The position numbers and the translations under genes are program-made. A DNA stretch of 64,000 bases, taken from contig CM032669.1 in assembly GCA_019095985.1 (NCBI GenBank), positions 8,415,391 through 8,479,390 of the forward strand. Reading direction: 5' to 3'. The notes under the pieces are model-generated. The model saw only the letters and a program-made list of their open reading frames with translations. It searched no databases and was not told the origin of the DNA. Below, piece by piece: positions 47,226 to 57,791 of this stretch (its first letter is position 1; each line of letters starts with the position of its first letter). This DNA comes from Streblospio benedicti (Eukaryota > Annelida > Polychaeta > Spionida > Spionidae).

Positions 47226-48470
47226 GTACTATAGACGTCGTAAGTACGTCGTGCGCCTGCCACTGTACTGCCGATTTCCACACAGCGTGTCGCTACTGTC
47301 GTGTATATCATGCAAGACGGTGACGACACCAAGCCCGAGGTTCGGAAGCCTCGTTGAAAGGCGTGTCCTGTGTAGAGGACAATCAACTTTCATGTGCCTT
47401 AAAAAGCTAGGAAAATTGGGTATGGTCACACCCAAAGTTGGCTTTCAATTATTTGACTCCTATGTTAAACCCATTGTTAATTACGCATGTGAAATCTGGT
47501 CAACAGCAGAATATCCAACTCTAGAATCTGTACAGACAAAGTTTCTCAAAATGCTTTTAGGGGTGAAATCATCTACCTGTAACATGGCAATGTATGCAGA
47601 AACAGGACGATACCCACTACATCTTCAACATAGAATTAATTGTATTAAATATTGGTGTCGATTAACAAGGCTAACTGACGACAAAAACAAAACAAATGTA
47701 CAATATGCTTAGAGAATTATCTGATTTAGGATTTAAAACCTGGTGTCATCAAGTATATAGTGTTCTTAGTGGTCATGGCTTCAGCCACTTTTATGATGAA
47801 AATGTTTGTATAACAAAGGAACTTGAGGCTGTGATTGTAAACCAAATACAATCGAATCTGTTCAAACAGTTCGAAGGGGATTGTATGGTAAGTTTGCTCA
47901 ACTATCCTGTTCTTAGGACCTATGTAAAATTCAAACAAGAATTTGGATCAGAACAATACTTACTACTTATTAAAGACTACAAACTTAGAACATGTTTGTC
48001 AAAGATAAGGTTAAGTTCACATGACCTCCACAAAAACCTACGTATTTGTCAACTATGTAAAAAAAGCATAGAAAATGAATTTCATTTTGTTATAGAATGT
48101 TCCATTTATAATCCAGAAAGAGACATTTTATACAATGCTTTAAAGACTATAGAAAGCAAACTCCATAATTTTGATAACACAATTATTTTTAATATACTTT
48201 TTATGTCAAAAAATGAATATACATTATTTATGCTTGCAAAGTTTTTAAACAAATGTTTTTAAAAAAAGAGGTCAACTGATGTCTTTACTCTAAAGTAACA
48301 TTGGGTTTTATTTTGTCTACTGTTTTTTACTATGCTCACATCACTGTACTCTATTGATAGTATGCTTACTCATTGTATCCTGTATGTTTTAAGGGTTTTA
48401 TTCATTGAATTTGAATGTTCTTGTTGTCACAGCTCGACAATAAATGAATTTGAAATAAAAAAAAGTCATC
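47226..48470 (+). mobile_element. LINE 3' part, copy B, with complete 3' end
   Basis: Residues include FDSYVKPIVNYACEIWS, FLKMLLGVKSS and, near the end, a C-x2-C...H-x4-C cluster (CQLCKKSIENEFHFVIEC) typical of LINE C-termini. The frame ends at 48260-48262 after one frameshift near 47690 relative to copy A. A 200-base 3' UTR follows, ending in AATAAATGAATTTGAAATAA and a short A-run. There is no RT catalytic core, so it is a 5'-truncated insertion, common for LINEs. Confidence 0.75.
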
Positions 48471-48679
48471 CCTCTGCACGTAAAAGAACTCACCTAGTTT
48501 GGAAACTATAGCTAGTGTGACCCCCCCCCCCCCCACCGACCCACCCACCCCTGAGGCTCAGTTGGCTACCTAGCCTGCCTCTGGAGGTCCATGTACCAAC
48601 ACCACGGGGCCTCCCCGTCCGATACACTTTAGAAGGTACTTAGGACATAAAACAATGAAGAACAAGGCCTACTCCGTAA
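48471..48679. other. Repeat debris between LINE end and distal right arm
   Basis: Begins CCCTCTGCACGTAAAAGAAC and contains a run of about 16 C near 48519-48534. It looks like part of an interspersed repeat. No coding content. Confidence 0.4.
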
Positions 48680-49790
48680 AACGTATCAAAAAGATTTTTA
48701 TCAGCACGATATGCCTTCGTGCAAATTGCAATTAAATGTCATCGCACAATCGATAAGTCAACGCTGTCTATCAATGGACTGGTCAATGAGATTTACACCC
48801 AGCATAACCTGGTTATGTAACAAATTCAGCCATGTAATGCAAATGTTGCCACCCAGACGCCCCTGAGTCGGCCTTGAGCTCCCCTATTAATCAAAATGCC
48901 CATTGTAATTATAGGACGAATGGACGGATGCATTCTCATCAAGGAAGATGCTAAGTTCACCTCGACCTTGTGCGCTTGCAATAGCAGTGCATACGGCAGT
49001 GTGTTTTCTATTTAAAAGTTTTAAAGATATACAGTATAATCGCAATTAGGCACACCTCTATAAGACTTTGCCTAGAGTGTACAAAGGAGGTAACAGAGTA
49101 CCTCCGTACAGAGAGAACGCTTATAAATTGAAACAAGTCTAGGGCTGTCTAGGTTAGTCTTGATAGAAAGTTTCTAAGTGCTGTTTGAAATATACATTAA
49201 TGTAGACATTATTGTATTAAAAGTACCTTGCATATAAACAAAACCCATCCACATTAGCAATAATGGTGTGCATGACATTATGCGGAGATTAGCATTGAGC
49301 CCTTTACGTAGTGAAAGGCAATACAGGCGCAAATGGAAACTGGGGTGATAAAAAAGGAAGGTAGTTTGAACCGATACATGTGTATCCAGTGTGTATTGCC
49401 CAGGCGGGCAGATCTAGGTTTTCATTGATGAATTGGGGTAAGAGTAACAATTCTACTGGATTCATACGAGGAGACACAGTTAGCTAATTGCCTTCTCTCT
49501 GATCTCCATTGTACATATCAATTGCAGAATTCCTACATGATGGAAAATGGAGAGTTTATATCCTCAAGGAGGATTTATGCATCCAATCGAAATCCCGAAG
49601 CTGCTTGGAGGCCATGAATTTGATATCAGACATCACCAAACAAAAGTGGCATTGAATCAACGCCCACTAGGGATTTCGTCAGCAGATAATGCAGCTAAAG
49701 TGTTAGGGAGACTGTCTAAGACTAATAATTGCATAATTGTATATTGCAATAAATTATTATGGTCATGGTGATCTAAATTTTATACGTATA
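48680..49790. repeat. Right arm of the giant inverted duplication, distal part
   Basis: Reverse complement of 22320-23415, from CTCCGTAAAACGTATCA to GATCTAAATTTTATACGTAT. With the duplicate at 42427-48470 and the LINE removed, it would lie close to the proximal right arm. Confidence 0.85.
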
Positions 49791-50774
49791 ATACTAGACA
49801 AACGTCATTATAATGTTACTAACACAAAACAAATGTACATGTACGTATACTACACTATTCTAGCTCTTATTTGTAAAGTAGAGGCCTGGAGTAGATAAGA
49901 CATTCGAGAAAACTAGCAGATACTTTGACATTCCTCAAACATGTAGGGAACTTGCTATGTCATGGAATATCTTGGTCTCAAAATATGTCAATCAAACCAT
50001 AGTCATATCTCACGGCTACATACGTTGAAATGAACATGGACTTGTCAAGCCAGTGAGTGATCAAGCCGTAAAAACAATCAAACTGGATAAGAAATCTAAT
50101 AACGTTGATGAAGTGCTCAGTGGCATGATCTATAATGCATTTAACACGCATGGCAAACACTGCCGTATGGAACTCGTACGTTTGTATTCAGGTAAACGTA
50201 CAGAAAGGTCACTCTATTATGGTCAAATCTTCTCAGACATTAATTTGAAAAGATACAAATGGTAATCTTGAAATTGAATAGCTTAAGCACTTGCTAGGCT
50301 CTTGATATATAGCAACAAATAAATCAAGGTGCATTAGACTACTAAATGGCGTAACATAAGATTTTTTTTCTCAAGTGGAGCTACTGGAGGTTAACAGGAT
50401 TTTGATTTTGATTTTGATTCTACCAGTGCGTTGAAGTAATACATGTACACTCTCGGACGTACTTATATATAGGTGCTCTTAACTACCCATTCCCTGAACA
50501 GGCTCAGAAACATTAGGATCGAAAAGAAAAATGACCGTCTTTGTGGATCGTAATGGGCGTTATTTGTGTTAATCCTAATGGCCGTTTCGGCGGTGACGTT
50601 TCTAGACTCAATGCACTACAGCAAGCCGTGAAATAGGGACGTGGACTCATAAAAGTGCAAATTATATTGAAAGCCTGATCTGTCATTTTATGACAACATA
50701 ACCGACATCATATTGGGTTATTAGCGCTGATAGAGACGATGATGTCGATTCACAAAGTTGCATGGACTCATTGC
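49791..50774. other. Gene-free stretch
   Basis: A short segment near 50028-50075 (GAACATGGACTTGTCAAGCC) echoes 23877-23920 in the left arm, in direct orientation. An ATTTTG hexamer run lies at about 50398-50420. Nothing else recognised. Confidence 0.45.
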
Positions 50775-52260
50775 CTGGAATATTCAATCTGCTTATTAGT
50801 GGATTGGAATATGGCATGATCTAAATTGCTCGCAGTACTTTCCCCACCTTTAATAGAACAGGGATAGTTATTTTGTCAAAGAACAGTGTGTCCAAACACG
50901 TCCCGAAAATAAGGTCTGTGTTGCGACTCTTGAGTGCATAGTGTCTGCCGAGGAGTGCCGGGTACGAACTTGCGACGTCTAGAGTACATTGTGGACAAAA
51001 AACGAGTTTTTTAGGGAAGGAATTCTGATTTTGATTTTTAAGATACTCTAACACAATTATATTATATACAATATACTAAATAAATCAAAGACTTTTTTTC
51101 CATAATGGCTTTTATTAGTATTTTATGGGATTTTGTAGATAGGGAATCGTCGTATTGTTTTTGTGTGATGTAAGATATATCTATCTAACTCTATCATACT
51201 AAGTCAATACATGTCAAAACACATTCTGTTGAAGTGTGCGTAAATTCTTAAAACCTCATACAAAATGAGGTTGAAAAATAACAATGAAATCATAAATTTA
51301 CAATTAACCATCATCAGTATAATAGCAAAAGCACCATCGTCAGTACAATAGGGGTCCATGTAGACCCCAATCATTTCATGTAATTATCGTTTGAATTCGA
51401 TTCGATGTTTTCCTATGTGATGTAGGTATATTTGTCTAACTCTCTATACAATGATCACGAAAACGATTATTGAAGATCAAAATTTTAAAGTCCAAAGCTT
51501 TACTTGTAGGACGATAAATTATTCACAACCTCATACATAATGAGGTTGAAAAATAATAATGAAACCATAAATTAACACTAACCATCATCAATATATTAGT
51601 TAATCAGTACAATAGGGGTCCATGTGGACCACCAATCATTTCATGTAATTTTTGTTTAAATTCACGATCTTCCTGTGATACAAATAGATTCTTATGATAA
51701 TTAGGACTGTGCCAGATAAAATAACAAATAAAGAGTTAAGTTTTTAATATATACATATTTTAATAGGGCAAAGTATCAAACAACCCTGTGTTCTCTGTAC
51801 TCATCTTGTCTGGGGTCCCAATAATTGCTTTTGTATTGTTCCTTATGTATAACCAGATAAAAAAATTAATTCTTGCTACTGGCAAGATATTAGCTGACTA
51901 CTTCATTAAATGACTTAAATCAAATTTTTTCATCAGTACACACCGCATTTTTTGTTGCCAGTATGTGTGGGGCCCGTGTGGACCCCAATCAAATATTTTT
52001 TATGCACGTCCTAATATTTAACCAGATCTAATAATCTTCTGTCCTGATAAAGGCAAGATATATGGTGACAACTATTTAAAAGGAAAAGAAGAAATACCAG
52101 GCAGATAAAAATATATCCCAAAAAGTATACCCCTGGGGTCCGAATGGACCCGTAATCAACTGATTATGGTTAACACACAACTTGCACAATAACCACATCT
52201 GCATACAAACTAAAAGTCCGAATTATAACATCCATCACATTTCCATATCAGACAAACTAG
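50775..52260 (+). repeat. Modular hairpin repeat, copy 7 (outside the arms)
   Basis: It starts at GGAATATTCAATCTGCTTAT, the same start as the segment at 38010 in the right arm. Hairpins lie at 51252-51272 and 51537-51557 (loop ACATA), and GGGGTCC / GGACCCC pairs near 51350, 51616, 51970 and 52136. It continues into the segment found just 5' of the duplicated exon (CACATTTCCATATCAGACAA) and stops there without the exon. Confidence 0.75.
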
Positions 52261-52843
52261 GATTCACATCGAACACAATTGAAGAACATGTTTATCCTTG
52301 CGGACAGAACTATGATATATCAGGGTAATTTGTTATGGAGACAGATTACCAACAGATTTATCATCAGTTACAAAAATACTGACAAGAACAACGTCATATT
52401 TTTACTCGTAAATATGTGATGTTTGAATTTATTCATTTATTCCATGTAAATGCAGTGTGTACACGGTGGAATTGTAGGACTGCATCGCTTTGTTTCAGCA
52501 AATAAAAAAGGCTTTGTTTTTTACATACATGGGAGTTGGAGGGTTGGAAATGAACTATTTTATGCGCTGGCGGACTCAGAGCTGTTTTGCCATTAGACCT
52601 GTTACAGTCATTGTCTGCTGTTGACATCAATAACATTGAGGGCTTCCATGCACAAGATAGCCTAATGAAAAAGGTACAATTCTACTAGACCAACATGGTC
52701 TTACGGAAGTAATTTAGTAAGACAGATTTTAGTAGGAAAATTAAATTGCATTAATTATGGATGCCTCCAAGTTGGACAATTTTGTAGAATATCTATTTCA
52801 ACTTGGCAAATACATTCAGGCAAAGCATTGCTTATATCGAGTG
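52261..52843. other. Gene-free stretch
   Basis: No recognised feature. The short minus-strand frame at 52636-52433 shows no domain. Confidence 0.45.
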
Positions 52844-53107
52844 TGGTGGTGGGTGTCAAGTAAAACCTTTAACAGGTTGCACATTGCTCTGTAGTACCTA
52901 CACGGTAAAGGTCAGACAAGTGAACGCTAATGTGAATGATAAGCACGTCTGCACTATGGTAGCGATGTGTTGTAAGCTCCCCACGGAGTTGAGAATGATA
53001 TAGTGTAACAAAAGTGCCAATGACCTGGTGTATATGTAAAGTTGCTAGGGCATGAGAAGCTGTGAATTGCGACTGTAAAAAAACCCACATTTACTCTTAC
53101 ATTTACA
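52844..53107 (+). repeat. tRNA-Ser-derived SINE, 5'-truncated
   Basis: It lacks the tRNA head. It starts at GGTGGTGGGTGTCAAG and keeps ACAGGTTGCACATTGCTC, CTACACGGTAAAGGTC, AATGACCTGGTGTATATG and the ACATTTACTCTTACATTTAC tail. Loss of the head is the usual result of incomplete reverse transcription. Confidence 0.7.
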
Positions 53108-53289
53108 ATGATTCCTTTAGCAAATGCTGGTCCGTTTTCCAAGTTAAGTGTAACACCATTATGCTTTATGCGATGTTCAATTCACATATAATTCTTTATT
53201 TCTTATCAAAGTGTATTCTATTATTCTAGATGTACTATTTATTTCATATCACTTATATATACTTCATTGTTTTCGTATTTGTTTGGCAT

Positions 53290-53430
53290 CACATTTACGT
53301 GTTGATATTAAGGTGACAATTAAGTCCAGAAGGGCTGGTATCTCAATATATAGCTATTTATGTATTTGAAAAAAGTAAAATACTTGTCACCACAATAAAT
53401 AAAAATCAATCAATCAAACCAAACACCACT
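53290..53430 (+). repeat. Possible LINE/SINE 3' end with TCAA tail
   Basis: ACAATAAATAAAAATCAATCAATCAA at about 53391-53417 resembles the short tandem tail of CR1/L2-type LINEs. No coding part was found upstream. Confidence 0.3.
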
Positions 53431-53720
53431 TCAAAGTGAATAGCATTGTTATCAAGAATTGTGGGTTATGAATTTGGGCCATGATGACATTTAATTTTTG
53501 AAAAAAACTTTATTCAAATCATTCAAAAAGTCTGTTACAAAGTATAGCATTCCAATGAAACTTTATTAGCATATTACACAAAAATCCACCACTTGGATGT
53601 GTTGCTTTACATGTGCATGGCATAAGATCCTGCTGGCAGGGCGGGCTGGGGGTAGTACCTGCAATGGTCAACAAGCCGGATAAGAAAAACAGCTCATACA
53701 AAATTCATTCAAAGTCTATG

Positions 53721-54271
53721 TTATTCTTAGTATGTGTGTTGTGTCATCTTAACTGCTGTATAAAATAAGTAGGTGCCAAAGATTTAAAATTTACAAGTTT
53801 ATTTATTTTTGCTAAGCGCTTTCGAACATGAAATTCCTCATCAGAACTAAAATATCCAAAGGTAGCCAAAAATATAAGAATGTCTTGTGCTTATATAAAA
53901 CAATTTGTATATCATAAATATATAGGTTAAAATACATTTCGTTGTCAGGACGTAAACGAAAAGGCAATATAATATAGATAAGATATACAGGTATGTTAAT
54001 TATAAAATGCTGGGAACTTATTTTTAATATTTACAATATTGATATACTTTCTATTGCTTGTTTATACTCTCTTATAAAGGTGTAAATACAATGCACTCTT
54101 TCATTGGTGTTTAGAGCAGAATTAAGGTAAAATCAAGATAAAATCAAAATAGCAGGGTAAAGAGCATATAAAGAGTAGTATGTAAAACAGAACAATTATG
54201 AATTTTAAATCTTTGGCACCTACTTATTTTGTACAGCAGTTAAGAAGTCACAACACACACACTAAGAATAA
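53721..54271. mobile_element. Foldback element with about 70-base inverted ends
   Basis: The left end (TTATTCTTAGTATGTGTGTT, then TTAACTGCTGTATAAAATAA and GTAGGTGCCAAAG) pairs with the right end (CTTTGGCACCTAC, TTATTTTGTACAGCAGTTAA, AACACACACACTAAGAATAA). The interior is the Penelope-tail-like sequence also found at 31444-31652, plus unrelated AT-rich sequence. It has no coding capacity. It may be two tail pieces inserted face to face rather than a DNA transposon. Confidence 0.65.
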
Positions 54272-55686
54272 TGAGAGGACCTGCTGCAGTTCAAATAATG
54301 AATTTGGCTTACTTAAAGTCTATGTTATTTTCACGTTAACACGAAAGCATACCCACCAATAAGGACTGTACATATAACTCAGAGGGACGCTCCGGTAGCT
54401 TTTTCCGTACCGAATTGGTTCAGCATTCTAGCGAAGAAAAAAAAACACAATGTATATAATACCGTTACACATGGATGAGGTAAAATGCATATGACGCGAG
54501 AATGAAATCAGATATTATATGAAGGCAATTTTGTGAAATCTTCTGCAACAATTCCTCATGCCTTACACTGGGAAAATGGTGTCATAACTGTCAGCCCGCT
54601 AATCTTATTAGTGTCACTGTGAGCAGTGAGGCTTGGGGCGGCCCAGTTTTGGGAAGTGATATTTATGACTTTATACATCTTTTCAAGTGTTTTCATTGGG
54701 TCTCCATCTTTACATCATGTTATATATAACAATACTGTGCTCATAACATTAATAGCTGGCCAACTGTGTAAATTAAAATTCCAAAGAGATCTATATAAGT
54801 TAATTAAGAACATGAATGTGTCACTAATTGTCTTGAAAAGTTAAACTTAAACCTGCATATCAAATGTTACATATTAAGGTTCCAATATGAAATAACTAGA
54901 AGCACTTGGAATACCAAGTCAAGTCAAGTCAAATAATCAGTTATTATACTGACATGTGATATACATATTCTGATTATATTTAAATACATTAATGATATCA
55001 CCCAGCCAATAATGGCTTATAAGTCAGTTTAAATCATATCTTATAATAAGTGTGCAATAAAAAAAGATACAATTGTCAGTTATACAGTTTGCCTTTTCTC
55101 ATATTCCAGGCATTTTCTATGTATTTAGCTACATAATATTGACAATTTGTCATAAGATTTAAACTATTAACAGTTTTACATTTATCTAATACATATCCCA
55201 ATTTACAAGGAAATGAACTTCATTTTCAATTTCATTTCATTCACAGAAGATACACAGACGTTGTTCTAATTCAATATTTCCAAAACGACCTGTCTCAATT
55301 TTTAACTGTAAAATTCCACATCTAAATTACCATGTGCACTAGAGGTGAGCAGCACTGTGGGGTACAGCAGCACATCAGACTGCCTCCTAGCACAGCCAGA
55401 CCCAGTTCTAGCAGCACTAGCACCAGGCTGCTTATAGCCAGGTTCAGCTGTTCCGAATCCTTGTATTTCTAGTGAACAAAACATTGTAGTTATATTATCG
55501 TGAGAAGTAAAATGGAGCAAAGGTTTCTCCTCTAGAAAGTGTTCAAAATGTAACAATAGTGGCTGCAATAGGCTTTGATTTTAGATGTGAGGTGGTGACA
55601 CAGGATAGTGGAACCTGAGAGTGGAACATGGAACATAGGGGTAAAAAAATAGTGGAACATGGAACATAGGAAGTCATAGTGGAACA
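54272..55686. other. Gene-free stretch with short repeats
   Basis: A TCAAG run lies at about 54920-54935. At 55608-55686 there are GTGGAACATGGAACATAGG-type units repeated about four times, continuing after the palindrome at about 55930. The minus frame at 55568-55302 has no known domain. Confidence 0.45.
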
Positions 55687-55892
55687 TCATATTATTGTTC
55701 TTATATTTCTTTTTCTAGTGCTAGTACTTTTCAAAATGAAATGAAACACATATATCAAAATTTAGTCTAAACTGAGAATTTAATGTAATGTAAAATTAAA
55801 TTCTCAGTTTAGACTAAATTTTGATATATGTGTTTTATTTCATTTTGAAAAGTACTAGCACCAGAAAAAGAAATATAAGAACAATAATATGA
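55687..55892. repeat. Near-perfect palindrome, 97-base arms, 12-base loop
   Basis: The left arm 55687-55783 and right arm 55796-55892 are reverse complements with only a few mismatches. The inner ends are AAACTGAGAATTTAA / TTAAATTCTCAGTTT, and the outer ends are TCATATTATTG / CAATAATATGA. The GGAACATGG units on both sides suggest insertion into, or origin within, a minisatellite. Confidence 0.9.
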
Positions 55893-56357
55893 GACCTATC
55901 CACCAAATAAGGATACTTTTAAGTGATAGCAGAACATGGAATATGGAACATGGCCATTCCCTCAATTTTTTTCGCACTTTTGTCGCGATTTTATGGTATT
56001 TTGACCCAATTTTGCGCATCTTACACATATTTATCTCTGCTTTCACACTACTGTTAACTTCCTGATTCTAATTTGAAAAGGAGCTTTTAGGAGATCAAAA
56101 CAGTTCTCGAATAAAATCTAAATTTAAGCCTTACAACAAAATTTCATTTTATCAAGAATACAGCTGAAAAATAAAACCATACAATATGAATACTGATGAT
56201 ATATATAGGTGCATCTATCTGTAACAGTATCATATGTTATGGTCTGGTTATATGTATGATATATATGATATATGAATATGGTAATGTTCACTTGCCATAT
56301 TTGGTGTGTAATTAAGTCACTGACCTGATATATAAGCAGGCATGATTGGATTTCAGT

Positions 56358-56541
56358 GCAGTTGTGGGTGAGAATTTCATGTTGTATGTTGTAATAAAAC
56401 CTTTTTTATTATATTATCAGGTTAGTGAAATTTATTTTATCTTTAAATAATTATTTTGTTAAAGTCACTTTTAATGGCAGTTGTGTGTGAGAATTTCATG
56501 GTGTATGTTGTAATAAAAGCTTTTTTATTATATTATCAGGT
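56358..56541 (+). repeat. Duplicated 65-base segment with poly(A) signals
   Basis: 56358-56422 and 56477-56541 differ at only a few positions. Each contains GTATGTTGTAATAAAA and ATTATATTATCAGGT. A TATA-like ATATATAAG lies at 56327-56335, about 65 bases before the first AATAAA. Confidence 0.75.
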
Positions 56542-56771
56542 GTTAGTTAGTATCTATTTAAAAATCCGCCAACACCCAATACCCAACACCACCCAACACA
56601 ATTATCTGCTCTGGCCATTGACCAATTTTGGACTATAAGTGCCGACCGGCTACATATCTATATTATATATTTCATCACAGAATGTAAACTTCTATTGGGT
56701 TCCATTATATGAATATCTAATTAATTATATAGCTACTTATTGGAACCTGTCATTTTGTCTTTGGCAAGACT

Positions 56772-57019
56772 TTCGCTCTTGTCTCAAGAGCTTGGTCAGG
56801 CCTAATGAAAAAGATCCCTGATGACCAGGCTAGAGAGACCATGTGAAAGCAGTTCTTAAAGACAATGGACATCAACCATGGATCTTCAGGTTACCCAAGC
56901 CCAAGGAGAAGACGTCCCCAAAGAAGCGACGGAAAAAGATTCCAGTGTGCCTTCCATATCTCAGAGGACTTTCGAAAAAACGGAGTCACATTTTCCGTGA
57001 ACATGGGATCAGTACATAC
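56772..57019 (+). mobile_element. Penelope-like element fossil, left piece
   Basis: 56772-56817 is the reverse complement of 62039-62083 (TCTTGTCTCAAGAGCTTGG). Directly after it a plus-strand piece resembles the stretch that follows the reverse transcriptase of Penelope-like elements (IPVCLPYLRGLSKK and IFREHGISTYQSP, against the usual PYVxGVSExLxRIFxxHxxxxxxKP). An old, broken copy. Together with the piece at 61735-62083 it may be one element interrupted by later insertions. Confidence 0.5.
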
Positions 57020-57190
57020 CAGAGCCCTGCAACGGGTCGGTTCAGTTCGGTTCGGTAGGCCTACCCGTGTCTGTGGTGTGGGTAAGGGTACCCAAACGCA
57101 AAAGTATACGGGTACGGTTCGGTTACGGGTACCATTCCTACGGTTCCTAGGATTTATGGGCCCTACCCGTGTTGAACCGTGATATACCCA
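57020..57190. mobile_element. hAT-type short element, left end only
   Basis: It begins CAGAGCCCTGCAACGGGTCG, a common form of hAT inverted terminus (CAGxGxCTGCAAxGGGT). Internal GGGTACC and ACGGGTACGGTTCGG motifs follow. I found no matching right end within several kilobases, so it is truncated or the assignment is wrong. Confidence 0.4.
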
Positions 57191-57791
57191 TGGTTGGGTT
57201 TTCTTATAATGGTAGCATTTCTCATTATCCATGGATATCATTAATCTTAATGTCAGGCTATATCCTTTTTCAGAACAGAACTTCATTTAACAGCTTGTGC
57301 CACAATTGTTAATTGTGTCGCAATTGTCTGGTCATTTTTGTCATTTTACTAAGTAGGTAGTTACTTAGCTCTGCCTGGTTGCATTACCAATTCTCAACAA
57401 AAATTCACACTCATAGATACTTTTTTTCTAAAATACTTCAAGGCTGAATCTAATGTTTGCTTCAGCAAAATGATATCAACATAGGCTACTGTGTTATCTT
57501 TTGACTATTTTTGACTGAAACTCTTTTAGCTTACAAAATTGTATAATACATAATATTAAAATTTACAATTTCATCTGGCATGTTTTGTTAAATACTAATA
57601 GTAATTGATTTTAAGCATAAGTACATGTAGGGTAATTATTTCAATTTGAGATAAATAAAAGTGATTCAACTTACAACATTATTGCAATAGATAATTTATA
57701 CATGTATTCATACAAATACCAAAAAGGTTCCAGCAAAGTCTGGTTAGACAGAAGGTCAAAGTTTCCGCCAACTAAAAGGTGTCGAGTCACA
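57191..57791. other. Region upstream of the coiled-coil ORF
   Basis: AT-rich, no gene. The frame of the following ORF is open from 57702, but its first 30 residues are basic and low in conserved features, so I place the start at 57792. No clear TATA box or splice acceptor was chosen. Confidence 0.4.

Larger units (their letters stand above)
42427..48470. repeat. Head-to-tail duplicate of 36126-42160
   Basis: Same content in the same order and orientation as 36126-42160: minisatellite, hairpin repeat, exon, reversed hairpin repeat, LINE tail. Differences are mostly single-base indels in short homopolymers, with some substitutions and one replaced segment near 46980-47010. The best explanation is two haplotypes or two overlapping contigs joined end to end. 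A true tandem duplication is the alternative. Confidence 0.7.

Noticed and set aside
40932-47435. Minus-strand ORFs MGVTIPNFPSFLRHMK... at both LINE copies
   Set aside because: Antisense to the LINE coding frame and duplicated with it.
3213-51557. Regular hairpins considered as a CRISPR-like array or as terminators
   Set aside because: Spacing is irregular, flanking sequence is shared rather than unique, and the setting is eukaryotic.
56891-57286. 131-codon minus-strand ORF
   Set aside because: It crosses the Penelope-like fragment and the hAT-like repeat in the antisense sense; it is a shadow.
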